A stretch of DNA of 64,000 nucleotides from Ralstonia pickettii (GCF_030582395.1 NZ_CP104381.1:1364001-1428000), one strand, 5' to 3'. Positions 23,214 through 35,424 are shown, counted from the stretch's first letter. A program made the numbers and translations. The notes: generated from the sequence alone by a model not told the origin.

Positions 23214-25391
23214 ATGAAACCAACCCGAACGGCGCGCCTGCGACGGCACGTCTCACCAAGCAACCTGATCGCCGCCGGTGCCGTGCTGCTGGCCGGCTGC
23301 GGCGTGCTAAGCGCCTGCGGCGGCAGCAATGATGGCAACAACGTGCCGGGCAATACCAAGCCGGCCTTTGCCGGCAAGGTGTCCATCAACCGGTACGACG
23401 GCGTATCCGACGACCTGCTGACCGCTGGCCTGGGCGCAAGCGGCCTGGCTTCGGCCACCGCGCCGACCATCGCCAACCCCACGGCGCCCACCGCAGCCGA
23501 GCTGCGCCGCCTGGCGATCTACGCCAATTACCGTGCGCTGGTCGACACGGCGGCCAAGGGCGGCTACGGCACGCTCTATGGCCCGAACGTCGATGCCAGC
23601 GGCAACGTCACGCAGGGCTCCGGCATGATCCCCGGCACCGAATACGTGACTTACTCCGACGACGGCACAGGGCAGCAGAACGTCGTGCTGCTCGTGCAGA
23701 TTCCGGACAGTTTCGACGTCAACAACCCCTGCATCATCACTGCCACCTCGTCGGGCTCGCGCGGCATTTATGGCGCGATTTCCACTGGCGAATGGGGCCT
23801 GAAGCGCAAGTGCGCCGTTGCTTATACCGACAAGGGCACCGGCGCCGGCCCGCACGACCTGGCTACGGACACCGTCGCCCTGCAGGACGGCACACGCACC
23901 ACGCGCAGCGCCGCCGGGTCTAACGCGCACTTTGCCGCGCCGCTCACCAGCAGCCAGTTGGCTGCCTTCAACGCGGCCACGCCGAACCGGCTGGCGTTCA
24001 AGCATGCGCATTCGCAGCGCAACCCAGAGAAGGATTGGGGCCTGTTCACGCTACAGGCCGTGCAGTTCGCGTTCTGGGCGATCAACGACAAGATCGCTGG
24101 GACGAGCGGTGCGCTGGTCGGCAGCGCACTGCCGGTCCGTCCGGACAACACCATCGTCATTGCGTCGAGCATCTCCAACGGCGGCGGCGCGGCCATTGCG
24201 GCGGCCGAGCAGGACACCGGTGGGTGGATCGACGGGGTGGCCGTAGGCGAGCCCGGCCTGAACCTGCCGCCCAACACCGGCGTGCAGGTGGTGCGCGGCG
24301 GCACGACGCTGCCGACGACCGGCAAGCCGCTGTTCGACTACGTGAGCTACGCCAATGTGTTCCGGCTGTGCGCGGCATCGTCTGCGAGCGTTGCCACTGC
24401 GCCGGCACAGGCATTCTTTGGAAGCCTCACGACGTTCCCGGCAGGCGCGCAGGCCAACCGCTGCGCCGCGCTCAAGGCGGCCGGGTTGCTGACGTCCACC
24501 ACGGCGGCTGCGCAGGCCGACGAAGCCCTGCAGAAGATGCGCACCTACGGCTGGGAGCCAGAGTCGGATCTCGTGCATGCCTCGATGTCGTTCTACGAGA
24601 TCGACCCATCGGTGGCGACCACCTTTGGCAACGCACTCTCGCGCGCCAGCGTGACCGACAACCTGTGCGGATTGAGCTTCGCGGCAACCGACGCGTCGTT
24701 CCATCCGACGGCCGTGAGCGCCACGGCGCTCGCGCAGATGGCGGCGGTTGGCAACGGCATTCCGCCCACTTCCGGCGTGCAGCTCGTCAACAACAACGCC
24801 CAAGGTGGCCCGACGCGGAGCAACCAGTCGGTCGACTCCACCGGCACGCAAGCCGCCAACCTCGATGGCGCGCTGTGCCTGCGCAACCTGCTGACGGGCG
24901 CCGATGCGGCTTCGCAATCGCTGCAGGCCGGCATCCGGCAGACGCTGCGTACCGGCAACCTGCAGGGCAAGCCGGCGCTGATCGTGCAGGGCCGCAACGA
25001 CGCGCTGCTGCCGGTCAACCATGGTTCGCGGCCGTATCTGGGGTTGAATGCCAAGGTGGAGGGTGGCTCGAGCAAGCTGTCGTACATCGAGGTGATGAAC
25101 GCGCAGCATTTCGACGGCTTCATCGACCTGGTGCCCGGCTACGACACGTTGTTCGTGCCGCTGGTGCTGTATGAGCAGCGCGCGCTGGACGCCATGTACG
25201 CGAACCTGAAGAACGGCACGCCGCTGCCGCCTTCGCAGGTGGTGCGCACGACTCCGCGCGGTGGCACGCCCGGTGCTGCACCGGCCATCAACGCGGCCAA
25301 CGTGCCGAACTTCACCAGCACACCGGCGGCGGGCGACCGCATCTCGGTGAGCGTGTCGGGCGGCGTGGCGACGGTATCGGTGCCCAACTGA
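23214..25391 (+). CDS. D-(-)-3-hydroxybutyrate oligomer hydrolase
   Basis: This 725-residue exported hydrolase cleaves soluble 3-hydroxybutyrate oligomers released from polyhydroxybutyrate. The N-terminus has a basic region and a hydrophobic signal with two lipobox-like sites (LLAGC and VLSAC), so it may be a lipoprotein. The nucleophilic serine is probably in ASSISNGGGAAI, typical of this family in place of GxSxG. Other family segments are GLKRKCAVAYTDKGTGAGPHD and QGRNDALLPVNHGSRPYLGLN. AAGGAGACGCA precedes the ATG. The length agrees with Ralstonia/Cupriavidus homologues of about 700 residues. It is transcribed alone. Confidence 0.92.
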   Translation: MKPTRTARLRRHVSPSNLIAAGAVLLAGCGVLSACGGSNDGNNVPGNTKPAFAGKVSINRYDGVSDDLLTAGLGASGLASATAPTIANPTAPTAAELRRLAIYANYRALVDTAAKGGYGTLYGPNVDASGNVTQGSGMIPGTEYVTYSDDGTGQQNVVLLVQIPDSFDVNNPCIITATSSGSRGIYGAISTGEWGLKRKCAVAYTDKGTGAGPHDLATDTVALQDGTRTTRSAAGSNAHFAAPLTSSQLAAFNAATPNRLAFKHAHSQRNPEKDWGLFTLQAVQFAFWAINDKIAGTSGALVGSALPVRPDNTIVIASSISNGGGAAIAAAEQDTGGWIDGVAVGEPGLNLPPNTGVQVVRGGTTLPTTGKPLFDYVSYANVFRLCAASSASVATAPAQAFFGSLTTFPAGAQANRCAALKAAGLLTSTTAAAQADEALQKMRTYGWEPESDLVHASMSFYEIDPSVATTFGNALSRASVTDNLCGLSFAATDASFHPTAVSATALAQMAAVGNGIPPTSGVQLVNNNAQGGPTRSNQSVDSTGTQAANLDGALCLRNLLTGADAASQSLQAGIRQTLRTGNLQGKPALIVQGRNDALLPVNHGSRPYLGLNAKVEGGSSKLSYIEVMNAQHFDGFIDLVPGYDTLFVPLVLYEQRALDAMYANLKNGTPLPPSQVVRTTPRGGTPGAAPAINAANVPNFTSTPAAGDRISVSVSGGVATVSVPN

Positions 25392-25424
25392 TGCGATAGC
25401 CAGGACGGCTTCGGCTCACTTGGG

Positions 25425-25461
25425 ACGGCGGCGTAGCCAGTAGGCGCGCCGCCGTTTGTTT
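25425..25461 (+). terminator. Terminator after the 3HB-oligomer hydrolase
   Basis: A 9-bp stem ACGGCGGCG / CGCCGCCGT is followed by TTTGTTTT. It lies 33 bases past the stop and upstream of the clpB heat-shock promoter. Confidence 0.8.
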
Positions 25462-25496
25462 TGGCGCAAATCTGCATCAAAACCGGCGTTTCCACG

Positions 25497-25524
25497 CTTG
25501 AAATGCCACCGAAGCTCCCTATCT
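25497..25524 (+). promoter_or_regulatory. Heat-shock sigma-32 promoter of clpB
   Basis: CTTGAAA (25497-25503) and CCCTATCT (25517-25524) with a 13-bp spacer closely match the sigma-32 (RpoH) consensus CTTGAAA / CCCCATNT. The ATG of clpB lies 37 bases downstream of the -10, with AAGGGG as ribosome site. Confidence 0.85.
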
Positions 25525-25561
25525 TTCGGAGCAGTGAAACATTTTCCGCAAGGGGTTTTTA

Positions 25562-28150
<2,589 letters not shown>

Positions 28151-28170
28151 CGCTACGTTAGCGCTTCGAA

Positions 28171-28205
28171 AAACCGCTCTGGCTTCGCCAGAGCGGTTTT
28201 TTTTT
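28171..28205 (+). terminator. Rho-independent terminator after clpB
   Basis: A 10-bp stem CCGCTCTGGC / GCCAGAGCGG with a 3-base loop, extended by AAA/TTT, is followed by a run of about nine T. Confidence 0.93.
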
Positions 28206-28218
28206 GTTCTTTGTTTTT

Positions 28219-28799
28219 GGTGCATCCCTTGTTTCATCCCCTGCCGGGGCTGACTCACTTTCTTTGTCTTGCCAAAGAAAGTAAGCAAAGAAAGGCGCGC
28301 CCGAGATGGCGACCCCTTCCTTGAATTTGTGTAACCGGGCGGAGAACGGGAAAACTCGCTGCGCTCAAACAGTTCCCCGCCTTTTTTCCGCCCGCTTACG
28401 AAAATTGAAGGCGCCATCAAGGGCAGGAACGTCAAGGACCAAACCGGTGGTTTGCGTGTCCTGTCGGAGTTTCGTTTCTTGCGGTGTATTGCTTCGCTTT
28501 GTCCGCTATCTCAACGTGTTCTTACTGCTTTGCCTCGCGTCTTGCCGCTCATCCCACTACTGCGGTTGTGCTCCGATGGTGTGGCCGTACCTTGCCCTAG
28601 ATGGCGCCTTGAATTTCTGTTGCAGAGAGGAAAACGGAAGGGAAACTGTCTGAGCGAAGCGAGTTTTTCCCTTCCCCTCTCTGCAACAGAAATTCAAGGG
28701 GTGGGTCGCCATCTCGGGCGCGCCTTTCTTTGCTTACTTTCTTTGGCAAGACAAAGAAAGTGAGTCAGCCCCGGCAGGGGATGAAACAAGAGATGCACC
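28219..28799. repeat. 0.6-kb nested palindromic repeat element
   Basis: The outer arms 28219-28315 and 28703-28799 are inverted copies of 97 bp with a single mismatch. Each arm contains smaller palindromes such as ACTTTCTTTG / CAAAGAAAGT. Inside lie further inverted pairs. Segment 28607-28630 is a perfect 24-bp inverse of 28676-28699. A 28403-28424 stretch is an imperfect inverse of 28593-28614. The CTCGCT-containing block near 28353 recurs inverted near 28660. No credible gene is present; short open frames inside follow the palindrome. It lies just after the clpB terminator. It looks like a non-autonomous repeat of the REP/BIME or MITE kind. Confidence 0.85.
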
Positions 28800-28897
28800 A
28801 CCAACAAAAAAACCGCCCCGAACACGGAAATCCTGACAGCCCCTAACACTGCCCCCGTGACCCCAAAACCCAGGCCCCGCCCGAAACCCCTAAACCT

Positions 28898-29275
28898 CCA
28901 CCCTCCAAGACCCGAACTCCACCCTCCAACACCCGAGCGCCACCCTCCAAGGCTCGAATTCCACCCTCCAAGGCTCGAATTCCACCCTCCAAGGCTCGAA
29001 TTCCACCCTCCAAGGCTCGAATTCCACCCTCCAAGGCTCGAATTCCACCCTCCAAGGCTCGAATTCCACCCTCCAAAACTCGAACGCCACCCTCCAAGGC
29101 TCGAACGCCACCCTCCAAGGCTCGAACGCCACCCTCCAAGGCTCGAACGCCACCCTCCAAGGCTCGAACGCCACCCTCCAAGACTCGAACTCCACCCTCC
29201 AAGGCTCGAACGTCACCCTCCAAGACTCAAACTCCACCCTCCAAGGCTCGAACGTCACCCTCCAAGACTCAACCT
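28898..29275. repeat. Tandem array of about 18 copies of a 21-bp unit
   Basis: The unit CCACCCTCCAAGGCTCGAAYK repeats head to tail about 18 times without spacers. Copies 3-8 end in ATT, copies 10-13 end in ACG, and the outer copies are more varied. Because 21 is a multiple of three, reading frames stay open across it on both strands and encode heptads such as HPPRLEF or VRALEGG. There is no ribosome site or codon-use signal to mark a gene. The flanking bases (28800-28897 and 29276-29532) carry no gene; the last part must contain the promoter of the sulfate-binding protein. Confidence 0.9.
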
Positions 29276-29532
29276 CCACCCAAAACCCCCGAAGTCCCGC
29301 AGTCCAAAGCCCAAGCGCGGGTCTCCGACATCCAACACCGAGCGTTTGACCCTCAATCGCCGCGCCAGCCCCCCGCACAAAGCCCTTTGCCCCGCATCCG
29401 CGCAGCCCCAACCCCGCCTTTATGCAAAAAACGATGAACATTCCCTGAAACCATTCGTTCCCCGTACAAGACCCGCTCGGTAGTCTTGCTCCTATTCCAA
29501 ATCCATCAGAGATCAGAAACGGAGCCTGCAAG

Positions 29533-30552
29533 ATGATTCGCAAGTTTGTTTTCAACACGCTTGTACGTGCTACAGCGGCTGCCATCGTGGCGGGGGGAAC
29601 CGTGGGTGCGCATGCGGCGACGACACTGTTGAATGTGTCGTACGACCCGACGCGCGAGTTGTACAAGGAAATCAACACCGAATTCGCCAAGAAGTGGAAG
29701 GCCGAAACGGGTGAGGACATCACCCTGCGCGCTTCGCATGGCGGTTCGGGCAAGCAGGCGCGCTCCGTGATCGACGGGCTGGATGCCGATGTGGTCACAC
29801 TGGCGCTGGGCTACGACATCGACGCGATCGCCGAGAAGGGCTTGACCGGCAAGGACTGGCAGAAGCGCCTGCCGCACAACGCCTCGCCGTACACGTCGAC
29901 CATCGTGTTCCTGGTGCGCAAGGGCAACCCGAAGGGCATCAAGGACTGGAATGACCTGATCAAGCCGGGCATCGCCGTCATCACGCCCAACCCGAAGACC
30001 TCCGGCGGGGCACGCTGGAATTACCTGGCCGCCTGGGCCTATGCGCTGAAGCAGCCGGGCGGTTCGGATGCCACCGCCAAGGACTTTGTGCAGAAGCTCT
30101 ACAAGAACGTGCCGGTGCTCGATTCGGGCGCGCGCGGTGCGACCACCACCTTTACCGAGCGCGGTATCGGCGATGTGCTGATCGCGTGGGAAGACGAAGC
30201 GCTGCTGGCTGCGCGCGTGGAAGGCAAGGACAAGTTTGACGTGGTGGTGCCGTCGATTTCCATCCTGGCCGAGCCGCCGGTGGCGGTGGTGGACAAGGTG
30301 GCCGACAAGAAGGGCACGCGCAAGGCCGCGGAGGCGTATCTCAAGTTCCTGTACACGCCGCAAGGGCAGGAGATCGGTGCGAAGAACTTCTATCGCCCGA
30401 CCGATCCGGCCGTGGCCAAGAAGCACGAGAGCGAATTCCCGAAGGTGAAGCTTGTGACCATCGACGACACGTTCGGCGGCTGGCAGAAGGCGCAGAAGAC
30501 GCACTTTGCCGACGGTGGGCAGTTTGACCAGCTCTATCAACCGGGCAAGTAA
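29533..30552 (+). CDS. sbp: Sulfate ABC transporter periplasmic substrate-binding protein
   Basis: This 339-residue periplasmic protein binds sulfate (or thiosulfate) for the CysTWA importer. A signal peptide ([17 protein letters not shown]) precedes [17 protein letters not shown], the family start. [22 protein letters not shown] forms part of the anion site, and [16 protein letters not shown] follows. Near the C-terminus is [15 protein letters not shown]. It heads a sulfur locus with ssu genes next, while cysTWA lie 7.7 kb downstream. Both sbp and cysP are possible names, and the symbol is chosen by similarity. GGAGCCTGCAAG precedes the ATG. Confidence 0.92.
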   Translation: MIRKFVFNTLVRATAAAIVAGGTVGAHAATTLLNVSYDPTRELYKEINTEFAKKWKAETGEDITLRASHGGSGKQARSVIDGLDADVVTLALGYDIDAIAEKGLTGKDWQKRLPHNASPYTSTIVFLVRKGNPKGIKDWNDLIKPGIAVITPNPKTSGGARWNYLAAWAYALKQPGGSDATAKDFVQKLYKNVPVLDSGARGATTTFTERGIGDVLIAWEDEALLAARVEGKDKFDVVVPSISILAEPPVAVVDKVADKKGTRKAAEAYLKFLYTPQGQEIGAKNFYRPTDPAVAKKHESEFPKVKLVTIDDTFGGWQKAQKTHFADGGQFDQLYQPGK

Positions 30553-30590
30553 GGCCCCAAGCGACGTAACGACATCGGGTGATCCGCATC

Positions 30591-31214
30591 ATGCAAATCC
30601 TGACGATTTCCGGCAGCCCTTCGGCGCAATCGCGATCTGCGCGCCTGCTGGGCCACGTGCGTGCGCAGCTCGAGCGCGCCGGCGAGCAGGCGGACCACCT
30701 GGACCTGCGCAGCCTGCCAGCCGACGCGCTCCTGGGCGCGCAGGTGTCCGACCCCGCTATCGCCGATGCGGTGGCGCGGGTGGAAGCGGCGGGCGTGGTG
30801 ATTCTTGCCACGCCGGTCTACAAGGCGGCCTACAGCGGGCTGCTCAAGACGTTTCTCGATCTGCTGCCGCAGAGCGGTCTGCGCGACAAGGTCGTGCTGC
30901 CGATTGCCACTGGCGGCAGCCTCGCCCACACGCTGGCAATCGACTACGCGCTGCGCCCCGTACTGACGGCGCTGGCGGCGCGCTCGATCCTGCCCGGCAT
31001 CTTTGCTGTCGACTCGCAGATCGTTGTGACCGATGACGGCGTGACCGTCGACCCATCGCTGCAGCAGCGCCTGGATGACGGCGTGGAGCGCGTGCACCAG
31101 GCACTGGCGCTGGCACGGCACCCGGCCGTGGCGCAGGTCATCGTTTCAAGCCGCACCGCGGTGCGTGCCACGTTCCAGGCCGCCGACGAAGAACGAATGC
31201 GATGTCTGGCGTGA
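30591..31214 (+). CDS. ssuE: NAD(P)H-dependent FMN reductase SsuE
   Basis: This 207-residue flavodoxin-like reductase supplies FMNH2 to the SsuD monooxygenase. It begins with the flavin-binding ILTISGSPSAQSRSARLL. The core LATPVYKAAYSGLLKTFLDLLPQ is a hallmark of SsuE and related reductases, and LPIATGGSLAHTLAIDYALRPVL follows. The ATG at 30591 gives the family N-terminus; a GTG 12 bases upstream is also in frame. It sits 38 bases after sbp and begins the sulfonate part of the locus. Confidence 0.94.
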   Translation: MQILTISGSPSAQSRSARLLGHVRAQLERAGEQADHLDLRSLPADALLGAQVSDPAIADAVARVEAAGVVILATPVYKAAYSGLLKTFLDLLPQSGLRDKVVLPIATGGSLAHTLAIDYALRPVLTALAARSILPGIFAVDSQIVVTDDGVTVDPSLQQRLDDGVERVHQALALARHPAVAQVIVSSRTAVRATFQAADEERMRCLA

Positions 31215-31331
31215 TGCGCTGAACGCGCCGCCGTAGACACACGCTCGCTGGATTTTTCCGTTGTTGTCACGCCGCGCAGCCGCTGCGCGCGAATCGTGTC
31301 GCCCATACACCCTGCATCGATCGAACTTGCC

Positions 31332-32324
31332 ATGAAAACCCACTCGCCCCTGCGCAGGACTCTGACCATTGCCGCCACGCTGCTTGCAACGCTTGGCGTG
31401 CCCGCCGCATTTGCCAACAGCGATGCCCCGCCTCCGACCGCTGCCAAGCAACTGCGCATCGGCTATCAGAAGTACGGCACGCTGACGGTGCTCAAGGCGC
31501 GCGGCACGTTGGAAAAGCGTCTGGCCGCCCAGGGCATCGAAGTGAAGTGGACCGAGTTTCCGGCCGGCCCGCAGCTGCTGGAAGGCCTGAACGTGGGCGC
31601 CATCGATTTCGGCACCACGGGTGAAGCACCGACGATCTTCGCGCTGGCTGCCGGGGCGCACCTCGTCTATGTCGGCAACCAGCCGCCCGCGCCGGCCGGC
31701 GAGGCGATCATCGTGCCGAAGACTTCGCCGCTCAAGAGCGTGGCCGATCTCAAGGGCAAGCGCGTTGCCTTCAACAAGGGCTCGAACGTGCATTACCTGC
31801 TGGTGAAGCTTCTGGAAAAGGCCAATGTGCCCTACAGCGATATCCAGCCCGTATACCTGACTCCCGCCGATGCGCGTGCCGCCTTCGAGCGCGGTGCCAT
31901 CGACGCCTGGGTGATCTGGGATCCGTTCTTTGCCGCGGCCGAACAGCAACTGGGCGCGCGCGTGCTGGCCGACGGCACGGGCGTGGTCAACAACTCGCAG
32001 TACTTCCTGGCGTCGAAGGGCTATGCGGGCGCGCGGCCCGATGTGCTGAACATCGTGCTCGATGAACTGAAGAAGACCGACACCTGGGCAGCGGCCAACC
32101 CGAAGGAAGTCACGACCATTCTCGGCCCGCAGCTCGGCCTGGAACCCGCCGTGGTGGCGCGTTCGGTGTCGCGCATTTCGTATGGCATCCAGCCCGTGGG
32201 CGCCGAGGCGTTGGCCGACCAGCAGCGCATTGCCGATACGTTCCACGCGCTCAAGCTGATCCCGCGCCCCGTGAAGGTGGCCGACTCTGCGTGGCAGCCC
32301 ACGACGCAACAGGCAGCGCGCTGA
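31332..32324 (+). CDS. ssuA: Aliphatic sulfonate ABC transporter substrate-binding protein (first copy)
   Basis: This 330-residue periplasmic binding protein delivers alkanesulfonates to SsuBC. A signal peptide ends near VPAAFANS. The mature part starts with LRIGYQKYGTLTVLKARGTLEKRL, then VKWTEFPAGPQLLEGLNVGAIDFGTTGEAPTIFA, typical of SsuA. GSNVHYLLVKLLEKANVPYSDIQPVYLTPADARAAFERGAIDAWVIWDPFFA also matches. The ATG at 31332 is chosen because the signal then starts with basic residues. A second homologue starts six bases after the stop. Their sequences differ in the ligand-facing regions, suggesting different substrates. Confidence 0.93.
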   Translation: MKTHSPLRRTLTIAATLLATLGVPAAFANSDAPPPTAAKQLRIGYQKYGTLTVLKARGTLEKRLAAQGIEVKWTEFPAGPQLLEGLNVGAIDFGTTGEAPTIFALAAGAHLVYVGNQPPAPAGEAIIVPKTSPLKSVADLKGKRVAFNKGSNVHYLLVKLLEKANVPYSDIQPVYLTPADARAAFERGAIDAWVIWDPFFAAAEQQLGARVLADGTGVVNNSQYFLASKGYAGARPDVLNIVLDELKKTDTWAAANPKEVTTILGPQLGLEPAVVARSVSRISYGIQPVGAEALADQQRIADTFHALKLIPRPVKVADSAWQPTTQQAAR

Positions 32325-32329
32325 TTGCC

Positions 32330-33361
32330 ATGACCATCGATTTCCAACGCCGCCGCCTGCTCAGCGCTACCGTTGCCGGCGCATCGCTGGCCACGCTTGG
32401 GCCGGTTGCGCATGCCGCCAATGCCGCTACCGCCGCTCCGGCGGCTGCAGCTTTGCCGAAGGTGACGCCGCCCGCGCAACTGCGCATCGGTTTTCAGAAG
32501 AGCGCAGTCAACCTCGTCATCGTGAAAGAGAACCGGGCGCTGGAGCAGCGCTTTCCGGGCACCAAGATCAGTTGGCTGGAGTTTCCGGCCGGGCCGCAGC
32601 AGCTTGAAGCGTTGTCTGCGGGCAGTCTCGACCTCGCCATCACGGGCGATACGCCGCCGGTGTTCGCGCAGGCTGCCGGCAAGGACCTGCGCTACGTGGG
32701 CGTGGAGCCGCCCAAGCCGGACAGCTCCGCCATCCTCGTGCAGCAGGATTCGACCCTCAAGACGCTGGCCGACCTGAAGGGCAAGCGCGTGGCGCTGCAG
32801 AAGGGTTCGAGCGCGCATTTCCTGATCGTGCGCGGCCTGCAGAAGGGCGGGCTGAGCTTTGCCGACATCCAGCCCGTGTACCTCACGCCAGCCGATGCCC
32901 GCGCCGCCTTCGAGCGCGGCAGCGTCGACGCCTGGGGCATCTGGGATCCGTACTACGCCGCCACCGAACTGGCGATCAAGCCGCGCGTGCTGGCCACCGG
33001 GCGCACGCTGTCGTCCAACAACTCGTTCTACTTCGCGCCGACGGCCTTTACGGAAAAGCACGGTGACACCATTGCCGCCATCTTTGCAGAGCTGTCGCGC
33101 GCCGATCGCCTCGTGCAGGAGAACCGCAAGGAAGCCGCGCAGCGCATTGCAGATTTTTCGGGGCTGTCGCTGGCGACGGTGCATCTGTTCCTGTCGCGCC
33201 GGCCGCCTTCGCCGGTGCGGCCGGTGACGCCTGAAGCGATTGCCGAGCAGCAGCGCGTGGCCGATGCCTTTCACGGGCTGGGGCTGATTCCGCGCCCGGT
33301 CAAGCCGATCGAACTGGTCTGGCACCCGACCCCCGCGCAGCTGGCCATTGCCCGCGCTTGA
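32330..33361 (+). CDS. Aliphatic sulfonate ABC transporter substrate-binding protein (second copy)
   Basis: This 343-residue paralogue of the preceding SsuA shares PAGPQQLEALSAGSLDLAITGDTPPVFA and ADIQPVYLTPADARAAFERGSVDAWGIWDPYYA. Its N-terminus (DFQRRRLLSATVAGASLATLGPVAHAA) has consecutive arginines before the hydrophobic stretch, resembling a Tat signal, whereas the first copy has a Sec-like signal. It begins six bases after the first copy, so the two are co-transcribed. The pair probably arose by tandem duplication and may broaden the sulfonate range. Confidence 0.92.
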   Translation: MTIDFQRRRLLSATVAGASLATLGPVAHAANAATAAPAAAALPKVTPPAQLRIGFQKSAVNLVIVKENRALEQRFPGTKISWLEFPAGPQQLEALSAGSLDLAITGDTPPVFAQAAGKDLRYVGVEPPKPDSSAILVQQDSTLKTLADLKGKRVALQKGSSAHFLIVRGLQKGGLSFADIQPVYLTPADARAAFERGSVDAWGIWDPYYAATELAIKPRVLATGRTLSSNNSFYFAPTAFTEKHGDTIAAIFAELSRADRLVQENRKEAAQRIADFSGLSLATVHLFLSRRPPSPVRPVTPEAIAEQQRVADAFHGLGLIPRPVKPIELVWHPTPAQLAIARA

Positions 33362-33404
33362 GTTGTTGCGTTGATCTGAGAACAACACAGTCCAAGGAGC
33401 TGTC

Positions 33405-34568
33405 ATGCAAGTTTTCTGGTTCATCCCGACGCACGGCGACAGTCGCTATCTCGGCACCGCCGAGGGCGCGCGCCAGGTCGATCAAACTTATCTGCAGCAG
33501 GTGGCCGTGGCCGCCGATACGCTCGGCTACGAGGGCGTGCTGATTCCCACCGGCCGCTCGTGCGAAGACCCGTGGATCGTGGCCGCGAGCCTGATTCCAG
33601 TCACGAAGCGCCTGCGCTTCCTGGTGGCAGTTCGTCCGGGGCTGATGGCGCCCACGCTGGCTGCCCGCATGGCCGCCACGTACGACCGTCTGTCGAATGG
33701 CCGCTTGCTGGTGAACCTCGTCACGGGTGGCGATCCTGCAGAGCTGGCTGGCGATGGCCTGTTCCTGGATCACGCACAACGCTACGAAGCCTCGGAAGAG
33801 TTCATCCGCATCTGGCGCGAAACGCTTGCGGCAAGCCACGAAGGCGCCGCGCTGGATTACACCGGCAAGCACCTCAGCGTGAAGGGCGCGAAGGTGCTGT
33901 ATCCGCCCGTGCAGCGGCCGCATCCGCCCGTGTATTTCGGCGGGTCGTCGGAAGCGGCGCACGAACTGGCAGCCGAGCAGGTCGACACGTATCTGACCTG
34001 GGGCGAACCGCCTGCCGCGGTGGCCGAGAAGCTGGCCGACGTGCGGGCGCGCGCTGCCAAGCATGGCCGCACCGTGCGCTTTGGTATTCGCCTGCACGTG
34101 ATCGTGCGCGAGACGGAAGACGAAGCCTGGGCGGCTGCAGACAAGCTCATCAGCAAGCTTGACGACGACACCGTTGCGCGCGCGCAAGAGGCTTTCCGCA
34201 AAATGGATTCGGCCGGTCAGCAACGCATGGCCGCGCTGCATGCCAACGGCGTCAAGCGCACGCGTGCCGATCTGGAGATCAGCCCGAACCTGTGGGCCGG
34301 CGTGGGGCTGGTGCGCGGTGGTGCCGGCACGGCGCTGGTGGGCGATCCGCAAACCGTGGCCGCGCGCATGAAGGAGTACGCCGATCTGGGGATCGATACG
34401 TTCGTGCTGTCCGGCTATCCGCATCTGGAAGAGGCCTATCGGTTTGCCGAACTGGTGTTCCCGCTGCTGCCGCGCTCGGTGCGCGACAAGCTGCCGGGCA
34501 ATGTGCTGAACGGCCCGTTTGGCGAAGTGATTGCCACCGGCATCGTGCCGCGCGTGGCGGCAAGCTGA
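33405..34568 (+). CDS. ssuD: FMNH2-dependent alkanesulfonate monooxygenase SsuD
   Basis: This 387-residue cytoplasmic bacterial-luciferase-like enzyme cleaves C1 and longer alkanesulfonates into aldehyde and sulfite. The N-terminus [17 protein letters not shown] matches Ssu[14 protein letters not shown] [40 protein letters not shown] follows, and a later [24 protein letters not shown] is a family hallmark. CAAGGAGCTGTC is the ribosome site. It depends on FMNH2 from SsuE, encoded upstream in the same unit. ssuC follows after 18 bases. Confidence 0.97.
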   Translation: MQVFWFIPTHGDSRYLGTAEGARQVDQTYLQQVAVAADTLGYEGVLIPTGRSCEDPWIVAASLIPVTKRLRFLVAVRPGLMAPTLAARMAATYDRLSNGRLLVNLVTGGDPAELAGDGLFLDHAQRYEASEEFIRIWRETLAASHEGAALDYTGKHLSVKGAKVLYPPVQRPHPPVYFGGSSEAAHELAAEQVDTYLTWGEPPAAVAEKLADVRARAAKHGRTVRFGIRLHVIVRETEDEAWAAADKLISKLDDDTVARAQEAFRKMDSAGQQRMAALHANGVKRTRADLEISPNLWAGVGLVRGGAGTALVGDPQTVAARMKEYADLGIDTFVLSGYPHLEEAYRFAELVFPLLPRSVRDKLPGNVLNGPFGEVIATGIVPRVAAS

Positions 34569-34586
34569 GCCAGGAGGAGCAGGGCA

Positions 34587-35405
34587 ATGGCATCCGCGTC
34601 GAAAACCAAATCCAACCCGAAGGCGAAGGCCCTTCTGCGTACCGCGCGACAACGACTGGCGCCGTGGATCGTGCCGTTCGTGCTGCTCGTGCTGTGGCAG
34701 GCCTCGGCCCAATGGGGCTGGCTGTCGAACCGCATCCTGCCGGCACCGCTGGACGTGGCGAAATCCGCCGTGGCGCTGGCGCGCTCGGGTGAACTGTGGA
34801 CGCATGTCGCCGTGAGTACCTGGCGCGCACTGCTCGGATTTGCGATCGGCGGTTCGCTGGGATTGGTGCTGGGCTTGCTGACCGGCACCTTCCGCACCGC
34901 CGAGACGCTGCTCGACACCACGCTGCAGATGGTCCGCAACATCCCGGTCCTGGCGTTGATTCCGCTGGTGATCCTGTGGTTCGGCATCGATGAATCGGCC
35001 AAGCTGTTCCTGGTATCGCTGGGCGTGTTCTTCCCGATCTATCTGAACACGTATCACGGCATCCGCTCGGTTGATCCGGCCCTGGTGGAGATGGCCCGCA
35101 GCTACGGCCTGTCGCGTGCGCAGTTGTATCGCGAGGTGATCCTGCCCGGTGCGCTGCCGCAGATCCTGGTGGGCGTGCGTTTCTCGCTCGGCCTGATGTG
35201 GGTGACGCTGATCGTGGCGGAAACGGTGTCTGCGCAGGCCGGCATCGGCTACATGACGATGAATGCGCGTGAGTTCCTGCAGACCGATGTGGTGCTGCTC
35301 GGCATCCTGCTGTATGCGCTGCTTGGCAAGCTTGCGGATTGGTTGTCGCGCGGGCTGGAACGTTACTGGCTGCGCTGGCACCCCGGTTATCAAGCGGCGG
35401 CCTGA
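34587..35405 (+). CDS. ssuC: Aliphatic sulfonate ABC transporter permease SsuC
   Basis: This 272-residue inner-membrane permease has about six hydrophobic segments. The cytoplasmic EAA loop, which contacts the ATPase, is [36 protein letters not shown]. The N-terminal 25 residues are basic and cytoplasmic. It pairs with SsuB (19 bases downstream) and the SsuA proteins. CAGGAGGAGCAGGGCA lies before the ATG. Confidence 0.95.
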   Translation: MASASKTKSNPKAKALLRTARQRLAPWIVPFVLLVLWQASAQWGWLSNRILPAPLDVAKSAVALARSGELWTHVAVSTWRALLGFAIGGSLGLVLGLLTGTFRTAETLLDTTLQMVRNIPVLALIPLVILWFGIDESAKLFLVSLGVFFPIYLNTYHGIRSVDPALVEMARSYGLSRAQLYREVILPGALPQILVGVRFSLGLMWVTLIVAETVSAQAGIGYMTMNAREFLQTDVVLLGILLYALLGKLADWLSRGLERYWLRWHPGYQAAA

Positions 35406-35424
35406 GGCTGAATTGGAGAGACGC

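Noticed and set aside
28306..28653. 115-codon plus-strand open frame inside the palindromic element
   Set aside because: It follows the inverted repeat rather than any protein constraint and lacks a recognised domain or ribosome site.
28898..29275. CRISPR array
   Set aside because: Repeats are directly contiguous, with no spacers, and no cas genes are present.
28857..29483. Heptad-repeat proteins (HPPRLEF, VRALEGG, EPWRVAF) in the tandem array
   Set aside because: A 21-bp unit keeps every frame open on both strands. There is no ribosome site, and the three frames cannot all be real. No evidence favours any one.
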